Shown: one piece after another, positions 39,575 to 47,975 of the stretch
Position numbering within the stretch: position 1 is the first letter of the stretch
Layout: each line of letters starts with the position of its first letter
From: Pseudoalteromonas aliena SW19
GTDB taxonomy: Bacteria > Pseudomonadota > Gammaproteobacteria > Enterobacterales > Alteromonadaceae
NCBI RefSeq assembly: GCF_014905615.1
Contig: NZ_AQGU01000026.1
Location: forward strand, 248,001-312,000
Reading direction: 5' to 3'
DNA: 64,000 bases
Translations under genes and position numbers: made by a program
The notes under the pieces: model-generated
What the model saw: the letters and a program-made list of their open reading frames with translations, nothing else
What the model was told of the DNA's origin: nothing
Database searches by the model: none

Positions 39575-40006
39575 TTACCGCTGGCCCAATAGCAGTGTTT
39601 TACTTAACATTTGCTTAGCTGCATCTGCAACTTGCACGTTTGTTTCATAGGAGCGAGAGGCTGAGATCATATTAGCCATCTCCTCAACAACATTAACGTT
39701 AGGTTTATAAATATAGCCATTTTCATCCGCACTTGGATGGTTTGGGTTATATTCAATTTGTAATGGCTTGTTACTTTCAACAACGCCTAACACTTTAACG
39801 CCAACAGCCGATCCCTGTGGATTACTTACTGATGCTGACGCCTTAGTCAGCTCAGCTGCAAACACAGGTTGCCTTGCTCGGTACGTTTTGTCTTGAGAAG
39901 AACTAATCGTATTTGCATTCGAGATATTACTAGCCGTGGTATTTAAACGCACATTCTGTGCGCTCATACCTGAACCGGCTATATCAAAAACATTGTATAA
40001 ACTCAT
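39575..40006 (-). CDS. flgC: Flagellar proximal rod protein FlgC
   Basis: Proximal rod subunit, 143 residues. The N-terminal FDIAGSGMSAQNVRLNTTASNISNANT and the C-terminal NVVEEMANMISASRSYETNVQVADAAKQML are diagnostic. It starts 2 bp after the flgB stop and is 13 bp from flgD. Confidence 0.96.
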   Translation of the reverse strand: MSLYNVFDIAGSGMSAQNVRLNTTASNISNANTISSSQDKTYRARQPVFAAELTKASASVSNPQGSAVGVKVLGVVESNKPLQIEYNPNHPSADENGYIYKPNVNVVEEMANMISASRSYETNVQVADAAKQMLSKTLLLGQR

Positions 40007-40008
40007 AA

Positions 40009-40419
40009 TTAGGCTCCTTGACTACCGAGTGCTTTTTTCAGACCTTTAAATTTGCCACCTAGAAACTGTAAGCTGGCCTGATACTCCATAGCATTCTGTG
40101 TATACAAGTTTCGTTCCACTTGTATATCAACAGAGTTACCATCGCCCGTATCTGTTTGATTTGGCATACGAAATAACTCAGAATTACCAACACTACGAGT
40201 CCCACCAGCAATATGTTTAGCATTGGTTCTAACCATTGTATTGCCGCTTTGTTGGTTTGATTTTGCCGCTTTTAATGCTGTGGCAAAATCGATATCTTTT
40301 GCTTTGTATCCCGGCGTATCAGCATTTGCAATATTGGCTGCAATTACTTCTGCTCTTTTTGAACGGATTAACATCGCTTGCGGATGCAAACCTAATGCTT
40401 TATCAAAACTGATAGCCAT
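40009..40419 (-). CDS. flgB: Flagellar proximal rod protein FlgB
   Basis: Proximal rod subunit, 136 residues from the chosen ATG (MAISFDKALGLHPQ). The frame continues 22 codons upstream, but ATG 40419 has a GGAG ribosome site at proper distance and gives the family's normal length and start. The motif ANIANADTPGYKAKDIDF and the C-terminal VDIQVERNLYTQNAMEYQASLQFLGGKF match FlgB. It is first in flgBCDE, 35 bp downstream of a sigma54 promoter. Confidence 0.95.
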   Translation of the reverse strand: MAISFDKALGLHPQAMLIRSKRAEVIAANIANADTPGYKAKDIDFATALKAAKSNQQSGNTMVRTNAKHIAGGTRSVGNSELFRMPNQTDTGDGNSVDIQVERNLYTQNAMEYQASLQFLGGKFKGLKKALGSQGA

Positions 40420-40453
40420 GACCATCTCCAAAAAATTGACTTGTCTTATATAA

Positions 40454-40469
40454 AGCAAAAAATAAGCCA
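40454..40469 (-). promoter_or_regulatory. Sigma54 promoter of flgBCDE
   Basis: Minus strand TGGCTTATTTTTTGCT. The GG and GC have the 12-base offset and lie 35 bp from the flgB start. Confidence 0.75.
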
Positions 40470-40516
40470 TATATAAAAGCAACAAAGCTATTTTTATAAG
40501 GGGATGTATTTAAAAG

Positions 40517-40542
40517 AAAAATGACACTGAAAGTGTCATTTT
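40517..40542 (-). terminator. Terminator after cheR
   Basis: Hairpin AAATGACACT/AGTGTCATTT with a 3-base loop and a T run on the minus strand, 17 bp after the cheR stop. It closes the cheV-cheR unit. Confidence 0.85.
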
Positions 40543-40558
40543 ATAGAAGAGGAGAACA

Positions 40559-41392
40559 TTAAACTTTCTTTTGGTAAATAATTCCGGGATTGCAGCGTAC
40601 CATATCAAATTCATCACTCAATCCGGTCATCGACTCCGATGCGCCCAAAAATAGGTAGCCTTTTGGATTAAGTGCCTGAGCAAATTGTTTAATAATTTTA
40701 GCTTTTATCTCAGGTGCAAAGTAAATCAGCACATTACGGCAAAAAATAATATCAAACTTACCCATTAACGCATAAGAATCAAGTAAGTTTAGGTGCCTAA
40801 AGCTCACTTGTTTTTTAACCGTATCATTTATTTGTGCCATGCCATTGCCGCTGTCTTTAAAAAACTTTTTGCGGCGTTCAGCTGAAAGCCCTCGTGCTAA
40901 AGCAAGGGCGTCATATTCGCCATTTTTACACATATCCAGCATAGTATTAGAAATATCAGTGCCAATGATTTGAGCCCCCATACGTAACGCATTGGACTGT
41001 TTAGATTGATATTCAGACACAGACATCGCAATAGAATAAGGTTCTTGCCCTGAAGAGCTGGCCGCAGACCAAATTTTTAATGGCCGCTTCAAATCTTTAA
41101 ATTCTGGGAACAGCTTACTTTGAAGAAGCTCAAATGGATATTGATCTCTAAACCACAATGTTTCGTTGGTTGTCATTGCATCAACGACAGCAGCACGAAG
41201 TTGACGCTCATGTGGACCAAGCGTCTTACTAACTAATTGCGATAAAGATTCTACATTGAATCGAGCCATTAACGGGGCGAGCCGACTTTTAACTAAGTAC
41301 TGTTTATTTTCGCCTAAAACAATGCCGCACTGTTGCTCTAAAAACAAACGAAATTGATCGTATTCACCTTGCTGCAAATCTTTATTATTCAA
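40559..41392 (-). CDS. cheR: Chemotaxis protein methyltransferase CheR
   Basis: Methylates glutamates of chemoreceptors with S-adenosylmethionine to reset adaptation. It has 277 residues: an N-terminal helical CheR_N domain (about 1-70) and the methyltransferase core with IWSAASSSGQEPYSIAM as the SAM site and FDIIFCRNVLIYFAPE as motif IV. The start appears to be TTG at 41392 with AGGTG 8 bases upstream. The next Met is inside the N-terminal domain. It lies 20 bp after cheV, in an arrangement shared with Vibrio and Pseudomonas flg loci. Confidence 0.93.
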   Translation of the reverse strand: MNNKDLQQGEYDQFRLFLEQQCGIVLGENKQYLVKSRLAPLMARFNVESLSQLVSKTLGPHERQLRAAVVDAMTTNETLWFRDQYPFELLQSKLFPEFKDLKRPLKIWSAASSSGQEPYSIAMSVSEYQSKQSNALRMGAQIIGTDISNTMLDMCKNGEYDALALARGLSAERRKKFFKDSGNGMAQINDTVKKQVSFRHLNLLDSYALMGKFDIIFCRNVLIYFAPEIKAKIIKQFAQALNPKGYLFLGASESMTGLSDEFDMVRCNPGIIYQKKV

Positions 41393-41412
41393 GTTAATGA
41401 CACCTATTCAGA

Positions 41413-42345
41413 TTAATCACAATGAACCCATTTTTTAACTGCTGTAGCTAGTTCATCTGGGTTGAATTTCGCAATAAAATCATCTGCACCAACCTTTTCA
41501 ATCATTGCTTGGTTAAAAACACCACTTAAAGAAGTATGTAAAATAACATGCAATGGAGCAAGCTTAGGATCTGCTTTTATTTCTGCGGTTAACGTATATC
41601 CATCCATTTCTGGCATTTCTACATCAGATATAAGTAGCGCAACACGTTCCGTAATATCATTTTTACAATCAAGCTTTGCTATTTCTTTTAATCGAATGAG
41701 TGCTTCTTTACCATTTTTGGCAAGCTCTATTTGAACACCTAAAGGCTCTAGCGCTCTTTTAACTTGGTTACGTGCAACAGCGGAGTCATCAGCAATAAAA
41801 ATAATTCGCTCACCTAAATCTTTTTGCATGTCACCACTTTCTGCAACTTCAGCGCTTACTTCTGTATTCACAGGGCAAATTTCATTAAGTATTTTTTCTA
41901 CGTCAAGTATTTCAACAAGCTCATTTTCTATTTCAGTTACCGCTGTTAAATATGAATAGCGCCCTGCACCTGATGGTGGAGGCATTATTTTTTCCCAATT
42001 CATATTTACGATACGCTCTACACCGCCAACTAAAAAGCCTTGTACTGTTCGGTTATATTCAGCGATTATTATAAAACTGTCTGTAATATTTTCGATTGGG
42101 CGTCCACCCACAGCCATAGACAGATCAATAACTGAGATAGTTTGACCACGAATATGAGCAACACCACGAATATAAGGATTAGACTTTGGCATACTCGTTA
42201 GTGGAGGACATTGAAGCACTTCTCTCACTTTAAATACGTTAATACCAAAACGCTGCCTACCCCTGAGCTTAAATAATAGTAATTCTAGGCGGTTCTGCCC
42301 AACCAACTGAGTGCGCTGGTTTACTGAGTCTAAAATGCCTGCCAT
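41413..42345 (-). CDS. cheV: Chemotaxis coupling protein CheV
   Basis: A 310-residue hybrid of a CheW-like coupling domain (about 15-165, with RFGINVFKVREVLQ and RGVAHIRGQTISVIDL) and a C-terminal receiver domain (about 185-308, with IFIADDSAVARNQ and the phospho-acceptor in LLISDVEMPEMDG). It links receptors to CheA and may damp signalling when phosphorylated. Good AGGAG ribosome site. It is first in the cheV-cheR unit, facing away from flgA. Confidence 0.95.
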   Translation of the reverse strand: MAGILDSVNQRTQLVGQNRLELLLFKLRGRQRFGINVFKVREVLQCPPLTSMPKSNPYIRGVAHIRGQTISVIDLSMAVGGRPIENITDSFIIIAEYNRTVQGFLVGGVERIVNMNWEKIMPPPSGAGRYSYLTAVTEIENELVEILDVEKILNEICPVNTEVSAEVAESGDMQKDLGERIIFIADDSAVARNQVKRALEPLGVQIELAKNGKEALIRLKEIAKLDCKNDITERVALLISDVEMPEMDGYTLTAEIKADPKLAPLHVILHTSLSGVFNQAMIEKVGADDFIAKFNPDELATAVKKWVHCD

Positions 42346-42486
42346 TCAAATCTCCTAAAGAAAACAAGTATTACGGAATGATAATTGCTTTCTGTTTATA
42401 AAGCTTACATAACATCACGGGAGCGTCTTTTTTTTGACGCAAAATATTTATACCCTGTTTGAAACCATAAGCATAGTCGAAACATT

Positions 42487-43194
42487 ATGAGTTTGTTAAA
42501 AAAAATCAGAAGATACAGTGTTTTTTATTTTGTTGCTAGCCTCAGTTTAGTATTCTCTGTACAAGCCAAAGTCTTTGATAAAGATTTACTGCAGGAGATG
42601 GCTATATCTTATGTTGCAGCTCAAATTAATATTTCAAACGATACGCAGCTAGACTTAAGTGCTTTACCACTGGATAGTCGCATACCAGATCGTACCTGTA
42701 ACACGGAGCCTGAGCTTTTAATTCCTAGCGATCCCCCCTTTAATCGCCAAGTTACACTACAGATAAAATGTAACGATGCGCAAAGCTGGGCACAATACGT
42801 ACACGTTAGAATAGTCGAAATGGCGCCAGTTGTGGTCACGAGCACAAATTTAGCGCGAGGTGAAATTATAACAAGCTCTCACCTCACCATTGAGATGAAA
42901 CCCACGCATTTTATTAGAGCGCAATACTTAGATGATCTAAAAGTACTTATTGGCAGTCGCAGTAAGCGAAATATAAGAAGCGGCACGCCCGTATTATTGA
43001 ATCAAATATGTATGGTCTGTAAAGGCGACCCTGTCACTATTTATGCTAATATTAAAGGACTTAGAGTAAAAACCTCAGGTATTGCTTTAGAAGATGGAAT
43101 ACTTGGTGAGCAAATAAATGTTAAGAACAAAAAAACAGGTAAAGTTTTAAATGCACGAGTAGATGGTGTAGAGTCCGTACAAGTGAATATTTAA
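42487..43194 (+). CDS. flgA: Flagellar P-ring assembly chaperone FlgA
   Basis: Periplasmic chaperone for FlgI during P-ring assembly. It has 235 residues, with an N-terminal signal peptide (about 1-27, ending SVQA) and a C-terminal SAF domain containing TSTNLARGEIITSSHL and RSGTPVLLNQI, both typical of FlgA. It starts the plus-strand flgA-flgM-flgN block. A weak sigma54-like sequence (CGGAATGATAATTGCT, 42374-42389) lies about 100 bp upstream, and its use is uncertain. Confidence 0.94.
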   Translation: MSLLKKIRRYSVFYFVASLSLVFSVQAKVFDKDLLQEMAISYVAAQINISNDTQLDLSALPLDSRIPDRTCNTEPELLIPSDPPFNRQVTLQIKCNDAQSWAQYVHVRIVEMAPVVVTSTNLARGEIITSSHLTIEMKPTHFIRAQYLDDLKVLIGSRSKRNIRSGTPVLLNQICMVCKGDPVTIYANIKGLRVKTSGIALEDGILGEQINVKNKKTGKVLNARVDGVESVQVNI

Positions 43195-43207
43195 TATAAA
43201 TTTATAC

Positions 43208-43234
43208 TAAAGTATCCTATGGATATGCCGATAA
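43208..43234 (+). promoter_or_regulatory. Sigma28 promoter of flgMN
   Basis: TAAAGTAT, 11 bases, GCCGATAA: the -10 half is the exact FliA consensus and the -35 half differs at one base from TAAAGTTT. It lies 35 bp upstream of flgM and gives FliA control of its own anti-sigma factor. Confidence 0.93.
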
Positions 43235-43269
43235 CTTAGCATAGTTGGGTAATATACAGGTTTATTATT

Positions 43270-43590
43270 ATGGTCAATCAAGTTAATAAAGGTAATCAAC
43301 AAGCAAGTGTTTTAACTAACACTAAACAGCAAAAAGTTGATTTACAAAGAGATAATACAAATACACAAGTGGCTCAGTCTGCTTCACCTAAAGCTGCAAG
43401 CGACTCGGTAAGCATAACACCACAAGCTCAACAATTAAAAACACTTCAAGACAAAGCGCAACAGTCGACTGGTTTTGATAGTGACAAAGTGGCTGAGTTG
43501 AAAAAAGCAATCACTGAAGGTAAGTACCAAATTGATAACGAAAAGCTTGCTAAAAATTTAGCTGATTTTGAGTTTGACGTGTATGGCTGA
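43270..43590 (+). CDS. flgM: Anti-sigma28 factor FlgM
   Basis: Binds and inhibits FliA (sigma28) until it is exported through the completed hook. It has 106 residues with a polar, disordered N-terminal half and a C-terminal sigma-binding region (DSDKVAELKKAITEGKYQIDNEKLAKNLADFE) that matches FlgM. Its stop overlaps the flgN start, and a near-perfect sigma28 promoter precedes it. Confidence 0.94.
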   Translation: MVNQVNKGNQQASVLTNTKQQKVDLQRDNTNTQVAQSASPKAASDSVSITPQAQQLKTLQDKAQQSTGFDSDKVAELKKAITEGKYQIDNEKLAKNLADFEFDVYG

Positions 43591-44014
43591 TCATAACGGT
43601 TTAATTACAATTAAGCTTAATGAACAAGTTGATTGCTTGGATTCTTTACATGACTTATTGAACGAAGAACTTAATTCGATAGCATCGCGACGTGGTGAAG
43701 GTTTAAAAGAAATTGCCCAACAAAAAATGTCTTTTTTAACTAAGCTAAGTTCTCTCGATAAAGAATTAAATACACTAATAGCAAGTAATGATGAGCAATC
43801 ATCAAATGTTAAAGATTTAATTACACTCATACGCAAAAAACTTGAGCAATGCCAAAAGCAAAATGATGTAAACGCACATGCGGCACATCAAGCCCAACTT
43901 AGCGTAAAACAATTAAAAGAAATTTTGATTGGTGCCCCCTCTTCTATGACCTATGACCAAGGTGGTAGCGTAATTAATACTGATAATAAGTTAGTGCATA
44001 ACTTAAAAGCGTAA
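43583..44014 (+). CDS. flgN: Flagellar export chaperone FlgN
   Basis: Chaperone for FlgK and FlgL, 143 residues from ATG 43583. The frame opens five codons earlier at a TTG, but the ATG overlapping the flgM stop is the likely start. The protein is helical throughout with heptad-like spacing, as in FlgN. Position after flgM and before a terminator supports the call. Primary sequence is poorly conserved in this family. Confidence 0.85.
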   Translation: MADHNGLITIKLNEQVDCLDSLHDLLNEELNSIASRRGEGLKEIAQQKMSFLTKLSSLDKELNTLIASNDEQSSNVKDLITLIRKKLEQCQKQNDVNAHAAHQAQLSVKQLKEILIGAPSSMTYDQGGSVINTDNKLVHNLKA

Positions 44015-44028
44015 AATTAAACCTGTAA

Positions 44029-44061
44029 GCGCCCTACTAATATTATTAGTGGGGCTTTTTT
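44029..44061 (+). terminator. Terminator of flgMN
   Basis: GCGCCCTACTAATA paired with TTATTAGTGGGGC, followed by TTTTTT, 15 bp after the flgN stop. Confidence 0.9.
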
Positions 44062-44091
44062 ATGCTCGATTGGGGCGTGGTGATCTTTCAA

Positions 44092-44126
44092 GATTAAAAT
44101 TTTATTATTCTAAATAAAAATTTTAA
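44092..44126. repeat. Left fragment of a family 3 MITE split by the insertion sequence
   Basis: TTCTAAATAAAAATTTTAA and the AT-rich block before it correspond to the interior of the element at 13711-13871, on the opposite strand. The sequence resumes at 45861 on the other side of the IS. The last six bases, TTTTAA, are the left copy of the target duplication. Confidence 0.65.
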
Positions 44127-45860
44127 CAGGCATTGATCAGACCCCTAGGCAACTTTTTGGATTTTATATAAATTCAACGCATGTCCACCAATGAGCCTTA
44201 TTATTTTTTCCCTGAACTCATCAAAACCATCCAAGCTGATTTTGTCGCCTTGCTGGAGTAGATTAATTCCCTCAAAACACTGAAAGACCCAACGTAATGT
44301 TGGGTTAGATATTTCTTTATTGATTTGATTCGCGATCGTGGCTTTTTCTTTTTTCATATTCGCTCTCATTCGTCTTTGCGCAATTGAATAAACTAACAAT
44401 GAAAGTGTCATCACCATCAACAGAGCATCTATTCTACTTGGCTTTTTGATAAATAATGATGAAACAAAAAACAAGGGGTCTTTTAAAAACCTAAACCCTT
44501 TTTCTACTTCAGATTGTGCTTTGTAATGCTTAAGTAAACCTACTGGTGAAAGGGCTTCTTTATCAATATTCGTTGCTAATACGAAGCATGACTTTTGTTC
44601 TACAATCTGTTTTATTGCGGTTTCGTTTTCTTCAATTTCTGCCGTGATTTGCCATTCAATATTTTTTACTGGCGCATCTTTTTTAGGTCGCCCTTTACCT
44701 TCATAGACTTTATGCTTAATAAATTGCTGAGTCGCTATTTGATGATGCTTCATCTTTTTCGCTAATTTATCTAATGCGCGTTGTGCGTCAGTTTGACAAG
44801 CGAAACGTTGAGCTTGTAAATGGAAGAGGTCTTTTTTGATGCCTGTGTGTGCTCGCTCAACTTGTCGAACAATGCTTTTTTGTGCTCGGCTATTAGCTGC
44901 TTTTGAATAAATAATCATCCATCTTTGCTCTATCCCCATATGATCAACCTCTTCAATAACATATTGATAATTATCATCAATATTAACCCATTGGTTGGCT
45001 GCTATGGCTGTACTTATAGAGGATTTTTCAAGAGAAATTGTTGAAGGTACTAGCGTGAGAAATTGAATTTTGGTTAAAAACTCAGCATTACTTTTATGAT
45101 AAAGTTTACAGTCTGCCACAAGGTATTTAGGAGCTTGGCTTTTTGTGAACTCATCAACAAGCGCCTTACTTCGCGCTTTAAAAATAGCGGTGTCTGCGCT
45201 GTTACCATCCCAGTTTTTACATGCAAGCGGGATCCCACCATCTTGGCTAACAATGATTTCTTGTACGACTTGTTTTAAATCAGGACGGTGAGCCTTGCTA
45301 TAGCCATGAGTAATTTTAATGACATTTTCATCACTATCTCCATCATCAAAAGCATATTCACCTGTCAGTGAATGACTCGTTGTATCAAGTGATTCAAAGG
45401 TTTTATCAACTTGCTCTATTTCACATGCTTGTCCGGAGACTAATGAAAATAAGCTTTCACAGCCAAACTCGAAGCATTGATCGAGAGTTCTACCAAGTTT
45501 GTGACGATTAAAATGTGATGCTTGAACCCCTTCACGAAATAAATGTTCAAGAGGCAAGTTAGTAAAAAATTGAGGGCTGAGTGATAAAGGTCGATTGGCA
45601 AAACCGAGTCCATTCATGATCATGCCTTTTACAGCTTCACCGGGGGTGATTTCTTGTTTATCGTCTTGAGGTAAGTATTGATCTAAAAGGCTGACAATTT
45701 TTAAGTCTTCTATAATACCTGAAACAATACCGTGATGGTCTAACCGTTTGATTTTTAGATTCATATACACCTCAAAGTTGAGATGTTATTTTATCAAATT
45801 AAAGAGAATTAAGCGTTTAAATTAAATCGAAATTTTTGAAATTGGTCTGATCAATGTCTG
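44127..45860 (-). mobile_element. Insertion sequence, IS1634-type, complete
   Basis: A 1734-bp element with 17-bp terminal inverted repeats, CAGGCATTGATCAGACC and CAGACATTGATCAGACC, one mismatch. It is flanked by a TTTTAA direct repeat (44121-44126 and 45861-45866). One long transposase gene fills it, and nothing in the frame is broken, so it may be active. It has landed inside a small family 3 repeat, not in a gene. Confidence 0.88.
44145..45764 (-). CDS. IS1634-type DDE transposase
   Basis: A 539-residue transposase from ATG 45764, which has GAGG just upstream (a GTG two codons earlier is also in frame). The N-terminal KRLDHHGIVSGIIEDLKIVSLLDQYLP segment is the DUF4277-type start of IS1634 transposases. 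YLVADCKLYH near residue 220 carries a candidate catalytic Asp. EVEKGFRFLKDPLFFVSSLF near 430 carries the C-terminal Glu block typical of IS4/IS1634 enzymes. Intact and of normal family length. Confidence 0.9.
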   Translation of the reverse strand: MNLKIKRLDHHGIVSGIIEDLKIVSLLDQYLPQDDKQEITPGEAVKGMIMNGLGFANRPLSLSPQFFTNLPLEHLFREGVQASHFNRHKLGRTLDQCFEFGCESLFSLVSGQACEIEQVDKTFESLDTTSHSLTGEYAFDDGDSDENVIKITHGYSKAHRPDLKQVVQEIIVSQDGGIPLACKNWDGNSADTAIFKARSKALVDEFTKSQAPKYLVADCKLYHKSNAEFLTKIQFLTLVPSTISLEKSSISTAIAANQWVNIDDNYQYVIEEVDHMGIEQRWMIIYSKAANSRAQKSIVRQVERAHTGIKKDLFHLQAQRFACQTDAQRALDKLAKKMKHHQIATQQFIKHKVYEGKGRPKKDAPVKNIEWQITAEIEENETAIKQIVEQKSCFVLATNIDKEALSPVGLLKHYKAQSEVEKGFRFLKDPLFFVSSLFIKKPSRIDALLMVMTLSLLVYSIAQRRMRANMKKEKATIANQINKEISNPTLRWVFQCFEGINLLQQGDKISLDGFDEFREKIIRLIGGHALNLYKIQKVA

Positions 45861-45924
45861 TTTTAACAACGTTATGGGGGAATTTAATTCGTTCAATCAT
45901 TCAAGTACTTATGCCGATTGGTAT
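45861..45924. repeat. Right fragment of the family 3 MITE split by the insertion sequence
   Basis: TTTTAACAACGTTATGGGGG through TTATGCCGATTGGTAT corresponds, inverted, to the left end of the element at 13711. Together with 44092-44126 it reconstructs an older repeat interrupted by the IS. Confidence 0.75.
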
Positions 45925-45929
45925 AAGTG

Positions 45930-46180
45930 TTAATTGCGGCGTGATATTTGTAACCTAATAAAGCAGATAAAAGTTGAACAAAGCTGCAGGCGATCCATTC
46001 TATACACCAGTAAACAACATGAGTAACCCTTCTAAGATGAAACCCGAGGGCAGCACATGTTTGGCATCTATGCCGAGTTATCGCCTATTTATGGGGAACA
46101 CCACACTTCACAGGCTCAGCCTTGCCTAAAAACCAAACATACAGCTGCAAAATCAATCACGAAAGGTCAACACGCCCTAG
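45930..46180. repeat. MITE-like element, family 2, copy 2, abutting the flgP stop codon
   Basis: Inverted relative to the copy at 5714-5983. The right 130 bp (GAGGGCAGC onward to the terminal CTAG at 46177-46180) are closely similar. The left part, from TTAATTGCGGCG, is diverged, and the left terminal repeat is not recognisable. The terminal CTAG contains the TAG stop of flgP. Confidence 0.8.
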
Positions 46181-46635
46181 TAATAAGTCACTTTTTTAAC
46201 TTCACGTGGTTTAATCTCACCTATGTATAAATCGTGTACGCGTTTCATATTAAGCTCAAGCTCTGTTATATATGTATCGTTTACTGCATAGGTTTTTATG
46301 ATTTGTGCACCTTTAATAATGCCATGTACCTTACTTTGTAAGTAATCATCTTTTGCTATTGAGCCTTCAACCGTGGTGCCTGCGGTAATTTGTTGTCCGT
46401 AAACTTGCTCTGTTAACTCTCGGTAAGCCTCTAATTTTGAGGCTTTAATAGCCATCAATTGCTTTTGTGAGCTATTATTTCCCTGTTGCAAGCTAATGGG
46501 TGCGTACCCTACTGCTTTTAAAGTTGGGTAATTATTTGGCTCTACATATTTATATTCAACATGTTTATCAAAAACGCTACTGCAACCACTTAAGGTTAAA
46601 CAGCCAAGTGTAATAAGTAATGTAATTACGCGCAT
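46177..46635 (-). CDS. flgP: Flagellar outer-membrane lipoprotein FlgP
   Basis: Outer-membrane lipoprotein of the polar flagellar H/basal-disk ring system, 152 residues. It has a lipoprotein signal (lipobox LTLSGC, Cys18). The LPP20-like domain includes KQLMAIKASKLEAYRELTEQVYGQQI and the VHGIIKGAQIIKTY segment characteristic of FlgP. It carries its own sigma54 promoter, divergent from flgT. Its TAG stop lies in the CTAG end of a repeat element. Confidence 0.92.
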   Translation of the reverse strand: MRVITLLITLGCLTLSGCSSVFDKHVEYKYVEPNNYPTLKAVGYAPISLQQGNNSSQKQLMAIKASKLEAYRELTEQVYGQQITAGTTVEGSIAKDDYLQSKVHGIIKGAQIIKTYAVNDTYITELELNMKRVHDLYIGEIKPREVKKVTYY

Positions 46636-46671
46636 AGTACCTAGCCCTTAAATATTAATTAACCTAACTTA

Positions 46672-46687
46672 TGCACGTTTAATGCCA
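46672..46687 (-). promoter_or_regulatory. Sigma54 promoter of flgP
   Basis: Minus strand TGGCATTAAACGTGCA with correct GG-GC offset, 37 bp upstream of the flgP ATG. Confidence 0.75.
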
Positions 46688-46720
46688 TTTATAGTGTTGT
46701 TTTAGGCTTTGACATAATAT

Positions 46721-46736
46721 TGGTACAGTCCTTGCT
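46721..46736 (+). promoter_or_regulatory. Sigma54 promoter of flgT
   Basis: TGGTACAGTCCTTGCT, preceded by T. The -12 half is perfect and the GG-GC offset is correct. It lies 41 bp upstream of flgT, divergent from the flgP promoter. Confidence 0.8.
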
Positions 46737-46776
46737 CTAACCAATACACTAGCTAAAGTTTAATGGGAGTAAAAGT

Positions 46777-47970
46777 ATGAAGTCGTTTTTATCATTGGCA
46801 TTTGCAGGGTTAAGTGCAACGGCATTATTAACGTTCTCCCCTTTTACTAAAGCGCAGTGGTATGAATCAACGGGCCATGCGAACGTTCAAAATGGTGATA
46901 CGAGCGCTGCCAAATCAGCCGCTATAAAAGATGCGATTACACAAGCATTAGTGTTCTCTGGCGCACGGGTTAGCTCGGTGCAAACCTTAGTAGATGGCGT
47001 GTTAATGCAAGATCAGCTAAAAATTAGCAGCCACGGCGAAATACAAAAAATTGAACTTGTTAGCGAAAATCAATACAGCAATAAATTTGCAATTACACTA
47101 CGTCTCGATATTTTTTCTCAAACAGAGCACTGCCCACAAAGCAGTTTTAATAAATTTGTAGCCGTAACACAAAGTCAGCTTAATCATCGCGAGCAAGCTA
47201 GACTGGGTCAAATATTTGACATAAATAAAGCCGTTAGCAAAAATATTTTTACCTCATTACAAAAGTCAAAAATGAGCGCAGTACCTGTAGCCTATTACAA
47301 GAATGCGATTAAAGTTGATAAATACTTTTCTCAGCAGCATGACTACTCAAACGCGCAACTAGAAGAAATCGCTTCTCGCAGTAATGCACAATACGTTCTA
47401 CTTAGCCAAATAACTAACTTATCAGCTAGCGACAAATTAAATAGCGATTACGCATTTTGGCAAGACGAAAGCTATCAACGTAGTTACAGCATTGAACTTG
47501 TCCTGTTTGACGGCACTACCTACGAACAACTTTGGCAAAACAGCTACCATAGCCAAGCGGTATGGCCATTTAAAAAAACAGCCATAGTCGATGTTAATAG
47601 TGATAAATTTTGGCAGTCGGCTTATGGACAAAATATTAATAATATAAACCAATCTATAAGCTACGATATTCAAGCTGCTATGGCATGCCTACCTACACAA
47701 GGTAAAATAATGCATATGGAAAACGGTAAAGTCGTTATTAATTTAGGCAAGGCGCATGGTCTAAAAAAAGGCCAAATGCTAAGCATTGCACATCATAATT
47801 ATTTAACTGATGCTGCAGGTAATATTATGCCCCATACGGTGACTACTCTTAATACAATTCGCGTAGAGCAGCTGTATCAACAAACCGCTATTGCGGTCAG
47901 TATTGATGATAAACCGCTGCCAGGCGTGCAAATTAACGATGTAGTAGAAATAATCAGCCAAGACCTTTAA
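46777..47970 (+). CDS. flgT: Flagellar H-ring protein FlgT
   Basis: Periplasmic protein of the H ring around the basal body in sodium-driven polar flagella of Vibrio and relatives, 397 residues. It has a signal peptide (about 1-27). The N-terminal domain with AAIKDAITQALVFSGARVSS, a middle TolB-N-like domain and a C-terminal domain with MENGKVVINLGKAHGLKKGQML match FlgT. It ends 6 bp from the convergent oxyR gene. Confidence 0.93.
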   Translation: MKSFLSLAFAGLSATALLTFSPFTKAQWYESTGHANVQNGDTSAAKSAAIKDAITQALVFSGARVSSVQTLVDGVLMQDQLKISSHGEIQKIELVSENQYSNKFAITLRLDIFSQTEHCPQSSFNKFVAVTQSQLNHREQARLGQIFDINKAVSKNIFTSLQKSKMSAVPVAYYKNAIKVDKYFSQQHDYSNAQLEEIASRSNAQYVLLSQITNLSASDKLNSDYAFWQDESYQRSYSIELVLFDGTTYEQLWQNSYHSQAVWPFKKTAIVDVNSDKFWQSAYGQNINNINQSISYDIQAAMACLPTQGKIMHMENGKVVINLGKAHGLKKGQMLSIAHHNYLTDAAGNIMPHTVTTLNTIRVEQLYQQTAIAVSIDDKPLPGVQINDVVEIISQDL

Positions 47971-47975
47971 ATATT

